NCBI GenBank assembly: GCA_013396525.1
Contig: VWYX01000274.1
Span: 726,794 to 790,793, forward strand
Direction: 5' to 3'
DNA: 64,000 nt
Source: Chaetorhynchus papuensis
Taxonomy: Eukaryota; Chordata; Aves; Passeriformes; Rhipiduridae
Shown here one piece after another: positions 47,719-60,900 of the stretch. The position numbers and the translations under genes were made by a program. Within the stretch, counting starts at the first letter, position 1, and every line of letters begins with the position of its first letter. The notes beneath the pieces are model-generated. The model searched no databases and was not told the DNA's origin. It saw only the letters and a list, made by a program, of their open reading frames with translations.

Positions 47719-47905
47719 AATCACAGAATGGTAGGAGTTGGAAAGGACCTTAAAATCACCTTGTTCCAACCCCCTGCTGAGGGCAGGGATGCCACTCACT
47801 GGATCGTGTTGCTCAGGGCCCATCCAGCCAGGTCTTAAACACTTCCAGGGTTGGGGCATCCACAACTTCCCTGGGCAGCCTGTGCCAGGACCCCACCACC
47901 CTCTG
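47719..47905 (-). mobile_element. CR1 LINE fragment, short 3' end
   Basis: Reverse complement of a CR1 3' end: 'aatcacagaatggt', 'gttggaaaggaccttaaaa', 'ccaaccccctgctgagggc', 'cacttccagggttggggc', then 'ccccaccaccctc', after which similarity stops. About 190 bp remain. Same orientation as the two copies at 31.5 and 34.0 kb. Its 'tgctgagggcagggatgcc' wording differs from the other two ('ccatgg' forms), so it may belong to a different CR1 subfamily. Confidence 0.92.
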
Positions 47906-50900
47906 TGTGCTTTTGGAAGCAGAGCATCCCCATGGTCCTCACAGCAGTGTTTTGGTAACATACTCTGAGAGAAACCTTGCAAAAGCAGGGGAACACTTCC
48001 TCCAACACACCAGGCTGGCACGCAGGGGAGATGCTGGGCTCTGCACATGCACTTCTGCCTGTGTACACACACACACACTGAGTGTTTGGCATCCAAACCA
48101 CTTGGAAGTCCAAAAGTAACGCCCAGCTGAACGTGAATTTGGCAGTATGCTTAAATTACATCTGAACCACTTTTTTTTTTTTTTCCAAATTTTCCAACTA
48201 TAACATTTTGAAATACTATAATTGTCAATGTAAAACATACTGCATGTATGAATAGCCCCTGAAGTTCTTGTATGTTTACTTTATTGGCATTTATGATATG
48301 TATGGGATCGTATGTACTATTCACAAATAGCAGAACATGTCTAAACTTGAACTGGGAAACATTTATACCACTTTTTCTCTTTCCCTCCTCGTCTTTCTAT
48401 CTGTATAGGAATCATGACAATAGAGAACTCCACTGCCAGTACAATTTCAACTTCACAGTAACCTCAGCTGACATGACGATTTGAGATATTCACGGTTATG
48501 GCTATGTCAGGCTCTTCACAAGCTTCAGTTAGTGGAATAGCTCCTCCAGTTGACAGATGACTTGCCAGAAAATACAAGGGGATCTTAAATTTTAGTTCTC
48601 CCTCTGCTTTGTTCCATAATTTAATCTCTTAATTGGCATGCAGACTATGTCCCTTTATTTTATGAGCTGTATGGTGACCTACGCTGGGTTTTAGTAAAGA
48701 TCTTGATGCATGTGATGCTCAGCTCCCAGCCAGCACTAAAGGCTCACCATGTGAGAGATCAACAAGTGCTGAGAGAAGGTAAGTGAAGAACAAAAAAAAA
48801 AAAATCAAGGTTAAAAGCAGTAAGAGTTTTTACTAAACTTGAGGTAGAAGACCTGCTCTTTTAGTAATGTGAAAAGACTTAAAGGCTTGTAGATTTACCT
48901 GGGTATCTCCAAGCTGAGGTGGTGTGAGGAGACAAGCTGGCCTGTCATCTGCAAGAGCTGAAAGCTCAAATCTTTCAATTCTCCTACCACATTCTGGGTT
49001 TGCTTCCCAGTATAGTGGGTACCTGCTGAATTTTGCTTCAGACTGGTATCTCCACCAGAAGTGGACTTTTACCTTTAAAGCAATAAGCAGCAGTGTCAGA
49101 ACATGGGGGTCCTTTTGGTCTCCTGGTTGGGCTGGTGGGTTCCAAACTGGAGGTAGGGGAAGTTTGCAAACAGACAGGCTGTGGTGGCCCCACAATGTGC
49201 TGCAGAGCTCTGGAGAAGCAGAAAATCCCTGATGGATTTGGAACAGCCCTCCAGAGCACTCTGCAGGTTCCCAAGCTGCTGCAGGGCACAGGAGCTCTGG
49301 GCACCATGTCCTGTCCCTGGCAGCACTGGCCCCTTGGCAACTGGAGCATCTGGGGGGTGGTTGTCACCATTTGGGCACAAGTCCCAGCAAGGGAGGGCTT
49401 TTAGGAGCTTTTTTGTTTCTTCAGTTCTCTCCAGACACAAGGGATCCCACCAAGGGTGTAAAGACTGTTGAACTCCACATTACATGTACAAACTCTATGC
49501 TTGAAAGCAAAGGGATAACCCAAAGTTTTAGGTGTGAGCCTACAAAGCTGGGAAATAGTTGCCTCCTGAAATGTAGGTAATGATCATTGCTGTGGAAGCT
49601 GAGAAAAATCTGCTTGGTAAGCAAGCACTCTAAAAAAGTCAAAGCATTAGGATGGTTTAATTGGCTTAATTTACTTCCTGTTACTTTAAAATATGCCTGT
49701 TTGAGCCTTGACATTACAGCACTTCAAGATGCTCCCTCTCTGATGCTGCATCAAAGCAGTGGTGAAGCAAGACGGGCTGTAGTTTAAAGTGGCAGCTCTA
49801 AAAATTACGGTTCTCCTCTTGCCCTCCTTAACTCCCAGCAGCAAAATCCCAGCCCGATTAGCAGACTGATTTATTTTACATAAAAATAGTAATCTCCCTT
49901 TCTGCTCGTCTCCTCCCAGTTGGTGAATTCCATTCCTGACATCTGCAATTTCATCTGGATACTGTTTTATTTTTTCTCCACACCCCACCTTCAATGCATA
50001 TCGAATTGCTGGGTGCTGTTAAGTATCTGCTATATTTCACTGCAGAAGTGGGTGCATTTGGATGATGAATTGAATATTTCCTATATATGAATAATCTTCA
50101 ATATCCTGCTTATATCCTTTGGGGTGAAACACATTATGGGTCACATTTTAAAACTGTTTATGTGCTTTGTTCATATCAGGCATTTAAATAGCTTCGAAAA
50201 TCTTTCCTTCTGATACTGACTTTTATTTATTATTACCTCGTCACAGTTTCTAATTCAATTAATTAATTTTATGCCACAGCAAAGGAGAAAGATTAAGACA
50301 CATTTAGTATGAAGTGTCTACCCCTCAGTACCCCCAAGATGAAGGCCATCTCAGGGGTGTGTTGGCACATCCATGGCAGTGTAGAGCCAGGCCTGATGGC
50401 AGCACCAGATGAACAGCACGCTGTGGGATGGCAGGGAAATAGTAGCAGGGCAATGTTTTCCCCTTTGCATTCCCAGGGTTCTCGTGACTGAAGGAAATTG
50501 CTTTGCCACGCTTCCTATCAAACAAAGCTTGCTCACTCAGGTTTCAAAGCTTGTGAAAAATCTTAGAAGTTTCAAAATGGTTTTGCAAAACCCTCCAGTT
50601 TTTGATATTTTGGTGAAGTGAGGGGATTTGCTTGCTCCTGAATTCCTGAGCTCTGGGTCATCAGTGCATCCTGGTGTCTGTAATCAGGCCCTCTGTGTCT
50701 CCAGTCTCAGATGCCAGAGCTGGCACTGAGGGGCAGGAGTTTGCCACCCCATTGGAGCGGGCAGGGGGAACAGGGACAAGAGGGGCCCTGGTGCTGTGCT
50801 AATTGTTTGCTGCTGCCTGAGGGTGCCCTTTGAAGCCACCATAATTTGGCAGGATGATGTTTTCTTGCTCTCCCCCCATAAAGTTCAAGCAATTTTCCAA

Positions 50901-51538
50901 TGTTGTTTCTGTTAAAGCATAGTTGGACCTTCGAGTAAAGCAGAGATGAGCATTTCTCTTGTCCTGGTTTCTAACAAGCTCAGGTGAACTTGTGAAATGT
51001 GCCTTGAAGACTCTATTGACTGGAAGAGAATCACATTTCATATTTGCTGAAATACTCTGTCACCCCCTCACGGTCAAAATGACATTGGAGATATCAATGG
51101 GGTCATCCAACTTGCCAAACATTTTTGAAAAGAGAGTGAAAAATTCTTTCTTTTTCAGAGGATACTTAGAGGTGAAAAGGTGGAGAGCAGCAGTTCCTGG
51201 AATCCTTTCAGTGTGGAGGTGGTGTTTCATGAACACAGGGTGAGGGATCTAGACCTGGAGTAGGACTGGTTGAAATGCTTTGTGCATCCCCAGAGGAAGA
51301 GGGAGAGAGGGAGTGAGAGAAAAGGGGAAAGAGGCATTATATCAAAACCAGGTGATCTTTGTCTAGTATTGAGCTGAAAGTTTTGCTCGGCATTAATCAT
51401 ACTAGAAACCAATTTTCATCCTCCTGTATTACAGATTTCAGGAAAAAGGGCATTTGGAAAGAAGAAAAATGCAACGAAGCTCGACTGAGGTATTTAATGC
51501 TGTGAGTATGTAGTGAAAACCGATCAGTTCTTCCTTTC
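47906..51538. other. Noncoding sequence, GC-rich at 49.1-49.4 kb
   Basis: Holds (AC)7 at 48065-48078, poly-T at 48171-48184 and poly-A at 48792-48804. Between 49038 and 49471 six frames are open on both strands at once. That is what GC-rich noncoding sequence does by chance, and none of the translations is recognisable. Confidence 0.55.
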
Positions 51539-51725
51539 CATGATAAGTCCTAATATAGCAACAACCTGTCATTCACTAAAATTAATGGGAGGTACATTTA
51601 GAACAAATGAGAGGATATCTTTCTTCACCCAGCATGTCCCCAGCCTCTGAAATTCACTACCACAGATGATCATAAGGACCACTAGTGTAGCTGGAAAAGC
51701 TACAGAGGTTTATGTCCAAATACCA
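51539..51725 (+). mobile_element. Ancient L3/CR1-like LINE relic
   Basis: The order 'attaatgggaggtacattta', 'aacaaatgagaggatatct', 'ttcttcacccagcatg', 'cctctgaaattcactaccac' and 'gctggaaaagctacagagg' follows the C-terminal ORF2 segment of old CR1/L3 elements found across amniotes ('actaatgggaggtcatttaaaac', 'tttttcacacaac', 'cctgtggaactcattgccac'). It is in sense orientation, opposite to the three younger CR1 copies. Divergence is high, with indels, so no reading frame survives. Ends are approximate. Confidence 0.55.
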
Positions 51726-53590
51726 TCACTTATACTTGCTAAAATAGGAGTGATCTAACCACAGCTCATGTTCAGGCTCTGCAGTGATCTTTGAACTAAC
51801 TGCAAAAAAATTTGGTCCTGTGTCTGCTCCAAGATAGCAGGCAGCTCTACCATTCTCAGATATTTCCGTGGTTTTGTTATTTTTGTGGCTTCTATGGTTG
51901 AGTTTCATTTTTTAATGCATGTTTTCCCTTTTTAAACCATTGGGTTTTTTACAAGATGGCTGACATTTTCTGTTAAACTTTCATTTGCCAGGAAGTTTCT
52001 TGCTCCATGCTGTAAACACCTGCATGAAAATTGAATATAAGATGCTAAAGATTGATAGGCACAACTGATTGCTGTTCCAAATGAGAATACCAAGCACTAA
52101 GACACTGAGAGATCAAATTGATGACCTGTAAGAAATAAGTTCCGATTAAGAAATACCAGGTTAAGAGAAATTCCTGAAAGCAGGGAGACAGGGAAGATGA
52201 AATACTTTTGAGAGTGAATGATGAAGTTGTTGGTTATAAGTAATTTTGAATTCCCTTTACAGTCTGTTACAGTACATCAGATCTATGGCTGATCAGAAAA
52301 AATCCTGTATTGTGGCCAGGGATGTGTCAGCGCTTGGGTGATTAGTAAAAATCTGTGTTTGTGCTATGGCTTTTCTGCATAGGCGGGTACTGAACATCTG
52401 CACATTCTCTTTTCCTCACTGCCCCCTCAACAAAGGAGCATCTTTGAACATTCCACAGGTTCTTATAGAAAATATTACATTATTGTCTTCCTCAGTAGTA
52501 GCTCAGTTTATCTAGGACATCTGACTGGGATGCTGTGTAATTTAGAGTATTGCTTCAAAAAGCTCTCTGAGGGAAGCGTACGGACGTGTTTTGGGGCCTG
52601 GTTTCAAGAACCTGACCCTGCAGACACTTACTGGCCTGAGTATCTGAGTAGAGCCACCAAGGCCAGCAGGACTTTTTGCATGACTAAGGCTCAACTAAGA
52701 AATTATTTGCAGGGCTGAGCCCTCAGCTTGTTAACCCTTTGGTAGACAGGACTCATCTCTCTCTAGGAGGGCTCTGGGCCCTCTGAAAGCCAGACTGTGG
52801 TTCACATTTCCAGAAACAAAGGCTCTGTCAGTGCACACTCAGGACTTTGTGTCTTCGTGTGTTATAACTGCCTGGGCAAAAACCCCAAGGGCTGTAGGCA
52901 AAAATGAGCAAGGGCTGCAGGCATAAATGAGCACCTTCTGGAAAAGGTGTCTGCATCTGAATTTTGGTCTCAAAAATGGCTTAAGAGGAATACAAATTGA
53001 AGATAAGTCCCTTTACTCTGATATGGATTTTCATTTGATTTTTACTCCATGTTTTCAAAAAGAACTGTCAGTGTGTTTGTTCAACTGAGTATATATGATG
53101 TTATAATTGTTTTGTTTAGTACTGTAAATATTATGTGTGATTAATCTTGTTCATGCTGGAAAGGTATTTGAGTTTCTTACCAGCCAGTATATGTTTAAGG
53201 TTTGCTTTATTTATGCGGAGAAAATGGCAAATACTGTAGCTGAGAAAACAGAAAAAACGAGAGTGGTGCACTAAAAAAAATCTGAGGTTGAAAACTGGGG
53301 GAACAGTGCTGCTCTGCTGTGCTCTGGATTGGGGTGACACTGTGTTGTGGAGGGTCAGAACTAAAGATTGCTGGCAATTGTCACATCCAACCTATGATAA
53401 CAGAGAAACTAACAGGAGCCCGAGGAGCAGGATGTGACCCTAAAGGCTAAGGAGAATAAGCTTGAGAGCCTGTAGGAGACGTCTTCCCCAGAGTTTAAAT
53501 CTTTTGTAAATAGCTTGTTCCATCACAAGTACTGATATCATGACCCTGAGCTATTGAAGTTGCTGCTTTCAATAGATCCTGGAGGCTCCA
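51726..53590. other. Noncoding sequence
   Basis: A 23-bp tandem duplication at 52888-52933 is the only structure I see. Open frames are short. Confidence 0.55.
52888..52933. repeat. 23-bp tandem duplication
   Basis: Two adjacent units, 52888-52910 and 52911-52933, agree at 21 of 23 positions (agggctgtaggcaaaaatga against agggctgcaggcataaatga, then gca in both). Two mismatches indicate it is not brand-new. Confidence 0.85.
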
Positions 53591-53594
53591 TTAA

Positions 53595-53724
53595 TTTTTT
53601 TTTTTTTTTTTTACAAGATGACATGATATTCTTTTCCTTCCCTTTTTTCTTCTTTTTTTTTTTTTTTTTGTTCTTCCTGAGCAGTCTGCACTTAGGGGGG
53701 AAAAAAAAAAAAGGAAAAAAAAAA
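53595..53724. repeat. Facing poly-T and poly-A tracts
   Basis: An 18-T run (53595-53612), a T/C-rich link, a 17-T run (53653-53669), then G6 A12 GG A10 (53695-53724). The second T run and the A run can fold back on each other around a loop of about 31 nt. The poly-Phe and poly-Lys open frames that cross it are artefacts. Confidence 0.85.
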
Positions 53725-53989
53725 CCTAACCCAACCAGCCTTCTCCAAGAGTGCATCTACTTAAAATGTAATAATAAATTGTACCCCATTAGGGTTAAAA
53801 TAAACACAGCTACAGCCCTGCCATACTTTTGGGAAACACCGCTGTTCTATTTTATTTTAATACTGCAGGACTGTTTTGCTCTCACTCCACACCAGCCTCA
53901 CAAATCACTGGTGCAGTGCTCTCACTAACTTGTCTGTATTATGTTCATTTTCTGGGTGGCAATAAATATTAGAATAAAATAAACTAAAG

Positions 53990-54330
53990 ACTGCTGGCTG
54001 GGGCTCTGTTAGCTATCTTTATGGTTTCCACGGCAGCTGAATGACAGCTCAGGCTGGAAGCAAGCGGCCCCTTTTCACCAAGTAAATTTAGCCTTGGGAA
54101 GGATGAACATCTTCTAACTCTTGAGCTGTGATGGTTGATGCCAGTCAGTAAATCAGTCAGATTTTAATTATCGGACACATGACAGGGAGCAGTGACAGGC
54201 GGCAGTCCACTGGAGAGCATTCCTTCAAAGCAGCTTTAAAAACAGAACAGCACTTGAAGAGGAAAACCAAGTGAACAGAACACAGTCACAGCTGAATTGC
54301 AGGACATTAATAGCATGATGGAATTCCCTT
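53990..54330. promoter_or_regulatory. Candidate conserved noncoding element
   Basis: Simple-sequence-free unique DNA with CAGCTG E-box and TGACAG TALE-type sites close together (cggcagctgaatgacagctc), further TGACAGG repeats (tgacagggagcagtgacagg), TTTTAATTATCGG and a few retained CpG. It continues into the next candidate at 54440 with little interruption. Inferred from motif texture; not aligned. Confidence 0.33.
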
Positions 54331-54439
54331 CCTAATAATTTTAACTGCTTCTTGGCCAAAGCCTTCCAGACCTAATGCAGCTTTACAGGGAATTTATTTT
54401 TTTCTAACCTGCCTTTATACAGACCTGTGGTTTTTAATA

Positions 54440-54720
54440 GAGTTTCACACAGTTACTTGCATAAACAGCTGTTTGGTGCAAAGAAAGCAGTGACAGATTT
54501 ATAATGCAGCAAAACCTGCTAATTGGATAGATGAAATTGCATTTCTGACAGTGGCCCCTCTATGAAAATTGGTAACATACCTCACAATGATTTGCATATG
54601 TAAGAACTTGATTATTTATTATATTTTGCCTTTTATGTTGATCCTATGATTAATTCTTGGGTAATTACCTACAAACACCTCCCTGGAAGCCTCTTTAGAT
54701 AATACGGGCTTGGTGGTTAG
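54440..54720. promoter_or_regulatory. Candidate conserved noncoding element
   Basis: AT-rich but not simple. A CAGCTG E-box lies in aaacagctgttt, TAAT/ATTGG-type homeodomain words are frequent, a perfect POU octamer ATTTGCAT lies at 54590-54597, two TGACAG words are present, and GTAATTAC is palindromic. The density of such sites over about 280 bp is among the highest in the window. Together with the preceding block it forms the best enhancer-like interval. Confidence 0.35.
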
Positions 54721-54922
54721 TGAAAGGTTATGGGAATTTTAAAAAATCTATTTAGACAATTCTCAGGATATTTAGAAACCCTTTATAGTTTCAATGTGTA
54801 TTTGGGGGAAACTGGGGAATTACTAAATATTAGCTAGAGTTTTTTTTTTAAAGAGCCATTAAGGGAATCAAAGTCATCTTTGGAAAATATCACTGAGCTA
54901 ATAAAAAGCTTAAGAGAAAATG

Positions 54923-54979
54923 TAATAATAATAATAGTAATAATAATAATAATAACAACAACAATATCAACAACAACAA
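54923..54979. repeat. (AAT)n/(AAC)n compound microsatellite
   Basis: About 11 AAT-type units with one AGT interruption, then AAC units interrupted by 'aatatc'. It should be length-polymorphic. Confidence 0.92.
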
Positions 54980-54984
54980 AGCTC

Positions 54985-57900
54985 TTAGCTATTCAAAATA
55001 TATTAATGAGCTACCTTTGCAAGTGGGCAGCTTGCCATTATTTGTTAATTGCAAACTGAAGTGTGGCCTTAAATTGTTCCGCTGTTTCTCTTGCCCTGGT
55101 TTGAGTTCATTTGGGCTCTTGAGGAGAAGCCTCTGCTCAGGCTGGGTCCCACATGGTGCTGTACAACCCTTCCCACCCTCCAGCTGCTGTGACACACCTG
55201 GGATAACCTGTCCCCACACACAGACCCATCCAGAGCACCAACAACGCAGCTGAACTCAGAGCACAGCTGACACCCTGCTGAGAGTATGTGGGGATGTGAA
55301 AACAAAACCAGTGTTTGGCTTATTCTCAGTGAAGATCAATAATTTTTCAGCGAGTAACCCACAAGCAAATACTAACAGTCCATGCTTTAGGATTGGACCT
55401 CTCTTCTATGAAAACAAATGTCTGTTTTACTGTCACAAAAATCACTCAGCATCTGTAAATGAATCCCTCTTACCAATGGGAATCATATTATGCACTTGAA
55501 CTCTGATTAGTTTTTGATCTTCTAGGTTAGGCTTCAAAAATAACTTTAATTTCATTGTTTCTGTGGGAAGAGATCCATAATAGGAATGCAGGTTTCCAAC
55601 AAGTACATAACTGCTCGGCATTGTTGGAGTTTCTTGGTAATCATCTTCACAAAGCTAAGAAGTTTCATTTTTGTTATTTGTTTTAAGAAAAGAAACCTAT
55701 AAATTGTCAAATGTTCCATTTTCCTTGTTTTTTTTTTTTTTTTATTTCTAAAAGAAACAGAGGAAAGGAAAAGTAACATATTTTTTCAATGCCTTTATTT
55801 TCCAGTCAGGTAATTCAAACATCCTCCCCAGCTGACAGGGACAGGGGCTTAACGAGTACCTACCCAAAACAGGTTTCTCAAGTATTTGTCAGCTTCCAGT
55901 TGTCCATGGTTCTCAAAGTGTGGAACATGCAATTAGTCCTGTTTAAATAAATCATGAGCCAAGGACAAGGATCAAAGCCTGCTGTGCAGGACACTGCCCT
56001 GCATATTCTGATAACTCAGCATTCATGGGACTGCTGTTCTCCTACCCTTCTCTCTGGCTCTGTACCTGTCCTCCAGCTGCTCAGCTGCACTGGAAGACAG
56101 TCAGAAATACACGAAATACTTCCCAAGTGCTCCTTTCCCAGGAAATCTATTGCTGCAGTCACAGTAACATTTTCTGGCTGTAGATGGGAGGGCATGAGGG
56201 TGTGTGTTGGGAAAGGCATCATCCTGCTGATGGGGAGTGGGGAGAGACAAGACCTGGGAAGTGTGGCTCACTGTCAGGGTGTTTGTGAACATCCAGGTTT
56301 AATCATTTTAGGAGAATGAATCATGCCTCATTTGATTCCATTTGTAAATAAGTACGTATTTGAGACTGGCATTAGTGAAACATAGAGCAGAATCTGGACC
56401 TCATGTCAGGCTCACTAGAGGATATTCATCTAGTCTGGACGAGTTGCTTTATTGTGTTGTTCAGATGTGTGAAGCAGGTTATTCAGGTGACTTAAATAGT
56501 AAGCTGTAATTTCTACAGAAAACACAGATTTGTAAGTAGACAGCAATATATGCCAGTGTTTTACTGTGATTATTAAATTCTGCAGGAAATGCATCGCATA
56601 ATCCATACCCTTTGTGGTTTTTTATTTCTGTGTGAACAAGAGGATGTTATGGCTGCAGACAAAGAAAGAAATCATCCAGCATGGAGTTTGATGTAAAAAA
56701 ACCCACCCCCTTTATGAGGCAGCACCTCCTTGCTAGGGGACAAATAACCCAGACAAAGAAATAGCCCTTTCAGGAAGGTGGAAAGGTAATGAAACAACAG
56801 AAAACAGATGAACTGAGATATTTTGCTAGCATAAGTCAACGTGGCTTCACTGGGATGGAATCAAGTAGACATATTTTTCTGAGAATTTTGCAGATTTCAG
56901 GAAAGAAAAGCCAGTGGAACTCAAAGGAGATTCCATATATTATTGGAAGCATATGACATCCAGAAAAGATAGCTTTCTTTAACCAGGATTTAATATTAAG
57001 GAAAGTTTGTGTGGATTTCTAAGGTAAACACACTACAGTGAATGGCAAAGTGATATTATTCACTAATACCAGATAAAAGATAAATTATATCATACCAAAT
57101 GTGACAACCAAGTCCTCTCATTACAGGCAGTATTTTCACAGTCGTATTTTCCTATTCCTGGGGTTTTAGTTGACAGTGAAATATATAATCATATACTTGA
57201 GTATTCAAAGAATCTGCTTATGATTTGCTGTTCCTCATCTGTGAAAAGAGAAGGTTTTCTGGGAGTTTTTCTTTTCTTATTGCAGTATTTTGCAGTAGAT
57301 AAGGAGAGAGAAACATGGGAAATCTAAGATTAAGCCTCTAATTTAAATGATAGTGTGCCTAACTGCCAAATTTAGAATAGAATTTGAGATATCCAGGCAA
57401 GGTTTGGTTTAGAAATAGGGTCCAAGAACAATATCTGCATGCAGATTTACGTCCGAGCCTCTCTCAGATATCAGTCTGCTCAAATGCATGCTGCAGAGGG
57501 AAGAGGAGGGGGTCACAGTTGTGTTGGACTGGACTGGATTGCTGCAAAGGGCAGGGTGACAGTCACTGCCCCTGACAGGGGGCTGATGCCAGTTACCCTG
57601 ACCTTGATCCATTTCACTGGCCAAACTGGGCACAAATGTTATCATCTTAATAAGGGTCTGCAGCCACTTTGTACCATGAATGCAAATGCTCAAGGCACAT
57701 AGAGAAGGATGTCAGAGCCCATGTCTGGTGTACAAAATGTTTCCAGTGGCCGTCTCTCAGGCTGTTCATCATTTTCCCTTGCATCTCTGCCTCTCAAAAG
57801 ATGTTCTTGGGCTTAAAGTGTATTTATAAATTTTAACTAACTAAGTCTAATAACAGCCTTGAGAAGTCTAAGCTCTCTTCACCCACCACTACCATGCAGC

Positions 57901-60900
57901 TGCTCTTTTAATAGTGAACAGGAATGCTACTGAACAGTTCTGAGCAGGAAATAAACACTATCTTAGGCAGTTGGAAGCGTAGGTAGACAGAGAAGAGCTG
58001 GAGAGTATCCAGAAGGCTGCTGCACAGAGAAAACCACCAGGAACTCTGGTTTACATCTTATCTGAAGGCTTATTCCATTAGCAGTAAAGTTCCTCCCGTC
58101 ATACCATGCTTGGTCATATTGGCCCATGAAAGAAACGTGAGACCTCTTGAATCACTCTCCGCACTTCCTGCAGCACCCAAGAGTGTTTTGGAGAGACTCT
58201 TTGCCGATATAGACTGGGCTCAACACCACTTCAACCTGAATTCTTAAAAAGTCTTAAGACTTTAAAAATCACCTTGGCAAACAGAAAACCATTCAGGGAC
58301 TAAAACTGTAAATTTCAAGTTTTATTGCCAGCCTCAAGTACAACAGCTCAAAAAGTGGCTCCTAACTCTAGGTTTATCAGATCAATGCCTTACTCTTTCC
58401 AGGATAATCTGCTTGACAGCATTGGGAAGGATGAAGTATCTGTGAGACTGCATTTAGCTGGGGCAATTTAGCATTTAGCTCAGCCAATGTGAGCTCAGCA
58501 TTAGTACTTTTGAGAAATGGGGCTGAGTTTTTCTGGTTCTTAACAGGACAAAGACCACCCCTGTTAATCCAGCCAGCAGAAAACTTTTGGGAGGCTTAAA
58601 TTTAGAGTGTGAACATGCAATTGTGCAGTGGTAACTCCACTTTTCTTTGGTTAGTCTCATGACAACATCAGATGATGGAATACCAGGGAAAATAGCTGGA
58701 ATTGCAGGAGTCTTCTGCCCTCTGCAACCTGCACACAGTCACTCTGTGGTGCACAAGGAGGTGGTGGCACACCTACAGTAGGAAAAATATCCACTCTATT
58801 CTGTCAAAAAGAGAATGATTTAAACTTGTCTGTTGCTGTTATTAAAGCAGAAACTTTGCAGAAGCAAGAGCAATTGTAAGCTGCAGAACTTTTGTACACC
58901 TGAGCATTTAGAATGCTTCTGACACAGAAATAGGTGCCAGGAGCTGTCTGATATATTTTTGGGTGGCATTAAATTAGTTTCACTAGCAAAAAAAGAAATG
59001 ATTTGGTAGAGTAAACTAGATCCATCAATGGAAAAGAAGTGGTCAGATGGGAGAGTATAATATGACTGGCTTAGGCAAAAGGCCCTTTTTCCCAATTACA
59101 ATTAATTTCAGTGGACTTGGGCCTACAAGCCCCTGGCCTTGGGCACTTTTCACATCATAACAGTTGTGGGAGGGAAAATGCAGAGATGAAATGCAGCCAT
59201 TCAAAACTAGCCCAAAGCTGTTCTAGCAAATAGACAGACTTTTCTCATTTTCATGAAACCATTGAATATATGAATTTCACTGGATTCACTTTCTTGTGCC
59301 AAAGAAGTCAACATAGTTCATCCTGGCATGTTCAAAATTGGAAGGATCTGATTGACAGAAGAGGGAGATGGCAGATTCAGAATATTCAAATCTTGCTGTT
59401 GCACAGTTCACTGCAATACAAAAGATACACAAAGAAATACTGCTGACAGTCCATCCATTGCACTGTGCCATATATACTTTACATTCCCTTTAAAATATTT
59501 TTTGTGGCTTCCTGTTTTACTGCCTCATAATTATCTTTTAAACTTCGTATTATATTTTCATATTTTAAGCTAGATTCCTCATGGGTCATTTTTTAAAATT
59601 AGAGCCATGCAGGGCTTTTCTTCTTTTAGGGAAGATATCTAACTACATTTTCTCTTCCAGAAAAGGTCTCTCTCAATAAGTTTTAATTTTTTGGGCTGTG
59701 TCCAAGAATAAAACTTACCTCAAATCAAGGGTGTTTCTTGAGAAAATATGGTATTTAAACTTGGAACCAACAGGAAGCAAATGTATGAAACCCCAATAAA
59801 GAGCCTTTGACCAAACCCCAGACTTAAATACTGCACTGAAGCATGGTGTACAGATACCCAAATTATCCTTAAACAAACTGGGGTATTTTAAGGGAGGAGT
59901 CCTACCCTGCCCATGGTGATGTGATTCTTCATACATGTGATTTACCCTATTTCTCTACAGAATAGATGCCCTAAGATTTGCCAAAATCCAGAGTGGGCTG
60001 AGCCCTGAAGAAACAGCCAAGTGTTTTGTGGGGCTAAACAAAGCAGTGCTATTCAAGGTGAGAGAGATGCTCGATGTGCATGTGCCCCTGTGACAGTGTG
60101 GGGCTGGAAAACCCCACAGCCCCTCACGTAGCTCCAGTCTCTGCAGGGACCCTTTTCCTGTGCAGCTCAGCTCCACTCAGTGGTTCATGAGGAATGGGGC
60201 AAACCTCTGGCTCCTGCGTGTTCTCTTGTCCTCTTCCCCCAGTGCATCTGCTGAGGGAGTGTTTTGTTTTGGAAGTTTTTAATAATACATAGGTACAGTG
60301 CTATGTCTTTATGTCAGAGAGGGCCAAGCCAAAGGCAATGCCTTGCTCTTATTGCAGAGATTGGAGTCGACCCCCAGCTGCTGTGGGATTTCACAGTCAG
60401 GGCCCCTTCCTGTGGAAAGGTGGTAGGAATAGCCCTTTGCTTCTCTTCTTTGTGCAGGAGACATGGAGACCTTCTCTGGGTGCTCCCCTGGGGAGGAAGC
60501 CCTGACCCACCCATGGAGGCCAGCCCAAAAAAAGAAAGCTGGGAGATGAACGGGTCTCCTCCACACTCCTGTCAGTGTCTGGGAAAATTTCAGGTAGGAT
60601 TCTGGCAGAGAGCTGAATGTGAATTCAGGAATGCTTCATCCAGGAAGCGCAGGGAAGCAAACAGCTGGGAAACTCCTAGATTTTTGTTAAATCACAAGAT
60701 CTGTTTATTGTGGACAAGAAATATATATATATTTTTTTTTACTCCAGGGGAACGAGAAATGAGTCACAAATTTCATCCTAATGTAGGCAGTGCAGGCAGC
60801 CTAAGCATTAGGAGAGCATGTCCTTTGAGGCTGCCCTCAGCTCACCATACACATTTCCCTAGAGGGGGAAGCCACGGTTGGTAAAGGTTTCGGGTGTGTT

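Noticed and set aside
49038..49471. Stack of six overlapping open frames on both strands
   Set aside because: Simultaneous openness in many frames is a sign of stop-poor GC-rich sequence, not of one coding frame.
53538..53928. Open frames over the poly-T/poly-A block at 53.6 kb
   Set aside because: They consist largely of Phe or Lys runs produced by homopolymers.
60264..60884. 206-codon plus-strand open frame
   Set aside because: It crosses an (AT)n/poly-T stretch, is overlapped by three other frames on both strands, and its translation resembles no family I know.
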